A stretch of 64,000 nt of DNA from CBDCKN01 sp965219035. Its GTDB lineage: Bacteria; Gemmatimonadota; Gemmatimonadetes; Longimicrobiales; Gaopeijiaceae. Below the pieces are notes generated by a model. The model worked only from the letters and a program-made list of their open reading frames with translations, was not told where the DNA came from and searched no databases. The stretch is from positions 1,736,001-1,800,000 of the forward strand of contig CBDCMR010000004.1 in NCBI GenBank assembly GCA_965219035.1, read 5' to 3'. The first letter of the stretch is position 1. Every line of letters begins with the position of its first letter. Below, in pieces: positions 63,076 to 64,000 of this stretch. A program made the translations under genes and the position numbers.

Positions 63076-63627
63076 ATGACTGCGGTCGTGCTCGGTTGGG
63101 GGTCTCTGATTTGGCGGCCCGGGTCTCTCACTCTGGCGTCAAATTGGAAGTCCAACGGACCCATTCTCCCAATCGAATTCAGTCGTATCTCTGCGGATCG
63201 TCACCTTACTTTGATCATCGACCAGACCTACGGGCACGATGTGACCACGCTATACGCGGACACTGGACTCGGGTTGGACGCCGCCATCCAAAACCTCGCT
63301 ACCCGCGAGGGTTGTCCACGCCGCAGAATCGGTTGGCTCGATGTCGACGTTGGGCGGTCCTCGTGTAATGAGGAAGTTGCGCAGGATAACATTTGTGGCA
63401 TCATTCGCGATTGGGCCTCAACGAAGCAGTTCGCCACCGTTGTCTGGACTGCTCTCCCATCGACTTTTAGACGGAAGGCCCGGGAGGACTTCTCAGTCGA
63501 AGCCGCAATCGAGTACCTGGATTCTCTAAGTGGTGAAGTGCGTGCCCACGCGTTCGAGTATGTTCGGAGGGCTCCGTCCTCCACTGAGACCCCGGTGCGG
63601 TCCGCGTTTCGTGCAAGGTTTGAATAG
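63076..63627 (+). CDS. gamma-glutamylcyclotransferase-like protein
   Basis: 183 aa from ATG 63076. VVLGWGSLIWRPGSLTLASN matches the GYGSL-type motif of GGCT-like folds, followed by PILPIEFSRISADRHLTLII. The C-terminal part has VVWTALPSTFRRKAREDFSV. A catalytic Glu is not securely placed. The family cyclises gamma-glutamyl peptides; this branch is poorly characterised. Intact. No operon partner. The 130 bases before it (62946-63075) hold nothing recognisable. Confidence 0.7.
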   Translation: MTAVVLGWGSLIWRPGSLTLASNWKSNGPILPIEFSRISADRHLTLIIDQTYGHDVTTLYADTGLGLDAAIQNLATREGCPRRRIGWLDVDVGRSSCNEEVAQDNICGIIRDWASTKQFATVVWTALPSTFRRKAREDFSVEAAIEYLDSLSGEVRAHAFEYVRRAPSSTETPVRSAFRARFE

Positions 63628-63761
63628 CCCAGGGGCATTTCCTGGTGAGATGCCTTCGGATCGACAGGGCCGTAACACGGTAGGCACGAAGAAGCCGTGC
63701 CATCATTGGACCTTTCCAACGGTGACACGGCTTTCGAGCAGTCGGATTATCGGGCTCGGGA

Positions 63762-63803
<42 letters not shown>

Positions 63804-63836
63804 GGCGGGCGTTAATCTAAACGGACCGTAGGGGCG

Positions 63837-63873
63837 AAAAAAAGACCGGGCGTCCGCTTGGGACGCCCGGTCT
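63837..63873 (-). terminator. rho-independent terminator, minus strand
   Basis: Perfect 13-bp stem AGACCGGGCGTCC (63843-63855) with GGACGCCCGGTCT (63861-63873), loop GCTTG, followed on the minus strand by a run of seven T. It ends a transcript arriving from the right edge. 63874-64000 shows no gene I can support. Confidence 0.85.
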
Positions 63874-64000
63874 TCGCTTGCTTCGTCGGCCGTCTCCTCG
63901 GACAGATACTCCTAGTGTTCCGTTGCCGAAGTTCGCGAGCCACCAAGAGGGTCGGATGCACCGTGCCCTCGACTGGCCGAGACACTCTGGCAACACGACA

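Overview
The window looks like an accessory, heavily rearranged stretch from a GC-rich Gram-negative bacterium. A SusC/SusD outer-membrane pair, TonB-dependent receptors, a Calx-beta autotransporter and a class C beta-lactamase-like lipoprotein-rich gene set at high GC point to a Gemmatimonadota-like or similar free-living or symbiotic lineage. That assignment is inference; no rRNA gene is present. Two tRNA genes (Pro-UGG and Gly-CCC) and a tRNA fragment lie in the right part.

Left part (1-8634, minus strand): a conjugation operon reading right to left. It holds a chimeric virD4/trbI remnant, trbJ, trbL, trbF, an accessory gene, a structured intergenic element, virD4 (coupling ATPase), trbB, a small acidic gene and an ardC-like gene cut by the window edge. 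Genes overlap by ATGA/GTGA, so they are probably translationally coupled. trbC, D, E, G and most of trbI are absent. Pieces of a second copy of this module are scattered at 8.0-8.6, 23.4, 37.1, 42.0-42.7 and 44.0-44.2 kb.

8.6-18.2 kb is an IS cluster (IS481, IS256, IS110, IS3 types) with a DoxX gene and a three-gene cassette ending in a PIN-domain toxin. 18.2-23.1 kb holds a ColE1-like mobilisation locus (mobA, overlapping mobB, a frameshifted mobD, a mobC relic next to a candidate oriT), small hypothetical operons, an HNH nuclease and an HU gene. 23.4-32.0 kb is the most interesting part: a truncated hybrid sensor kinase, a Cre-like tyrosine recombinase enclosed by two 32-bp dif/lox-like sites in inverted orientation, and a large Calx-beta autotransporter. 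The layout suggests a DNA-inversion switch.

32.0-52.4 kb is a gene graveyard. It holds an AlpA regulator, relics of defence-like and phage-like (LPD38) genes, truncated TonB receptors, an intact LivJ-type binding protein and SusD, and many IS fragments. 52.4-64.0 kb has tRNA-Pro, a monooxygenase, a serine hydrolase, a NarL-type regulator, and an adenylate cyclase and a TPR-methyltransferase both cut by one IS3 copy. After these come two inverted IS3-type elements around an integrase fragment plus tRNA-Gly, a cyclotransferase-like gene, and a 5' half-tRNA-Gly at the right edge.

Several single-base frameshifts occur. Some may be real decay and some may be assembly errors; the raw reads would decide.
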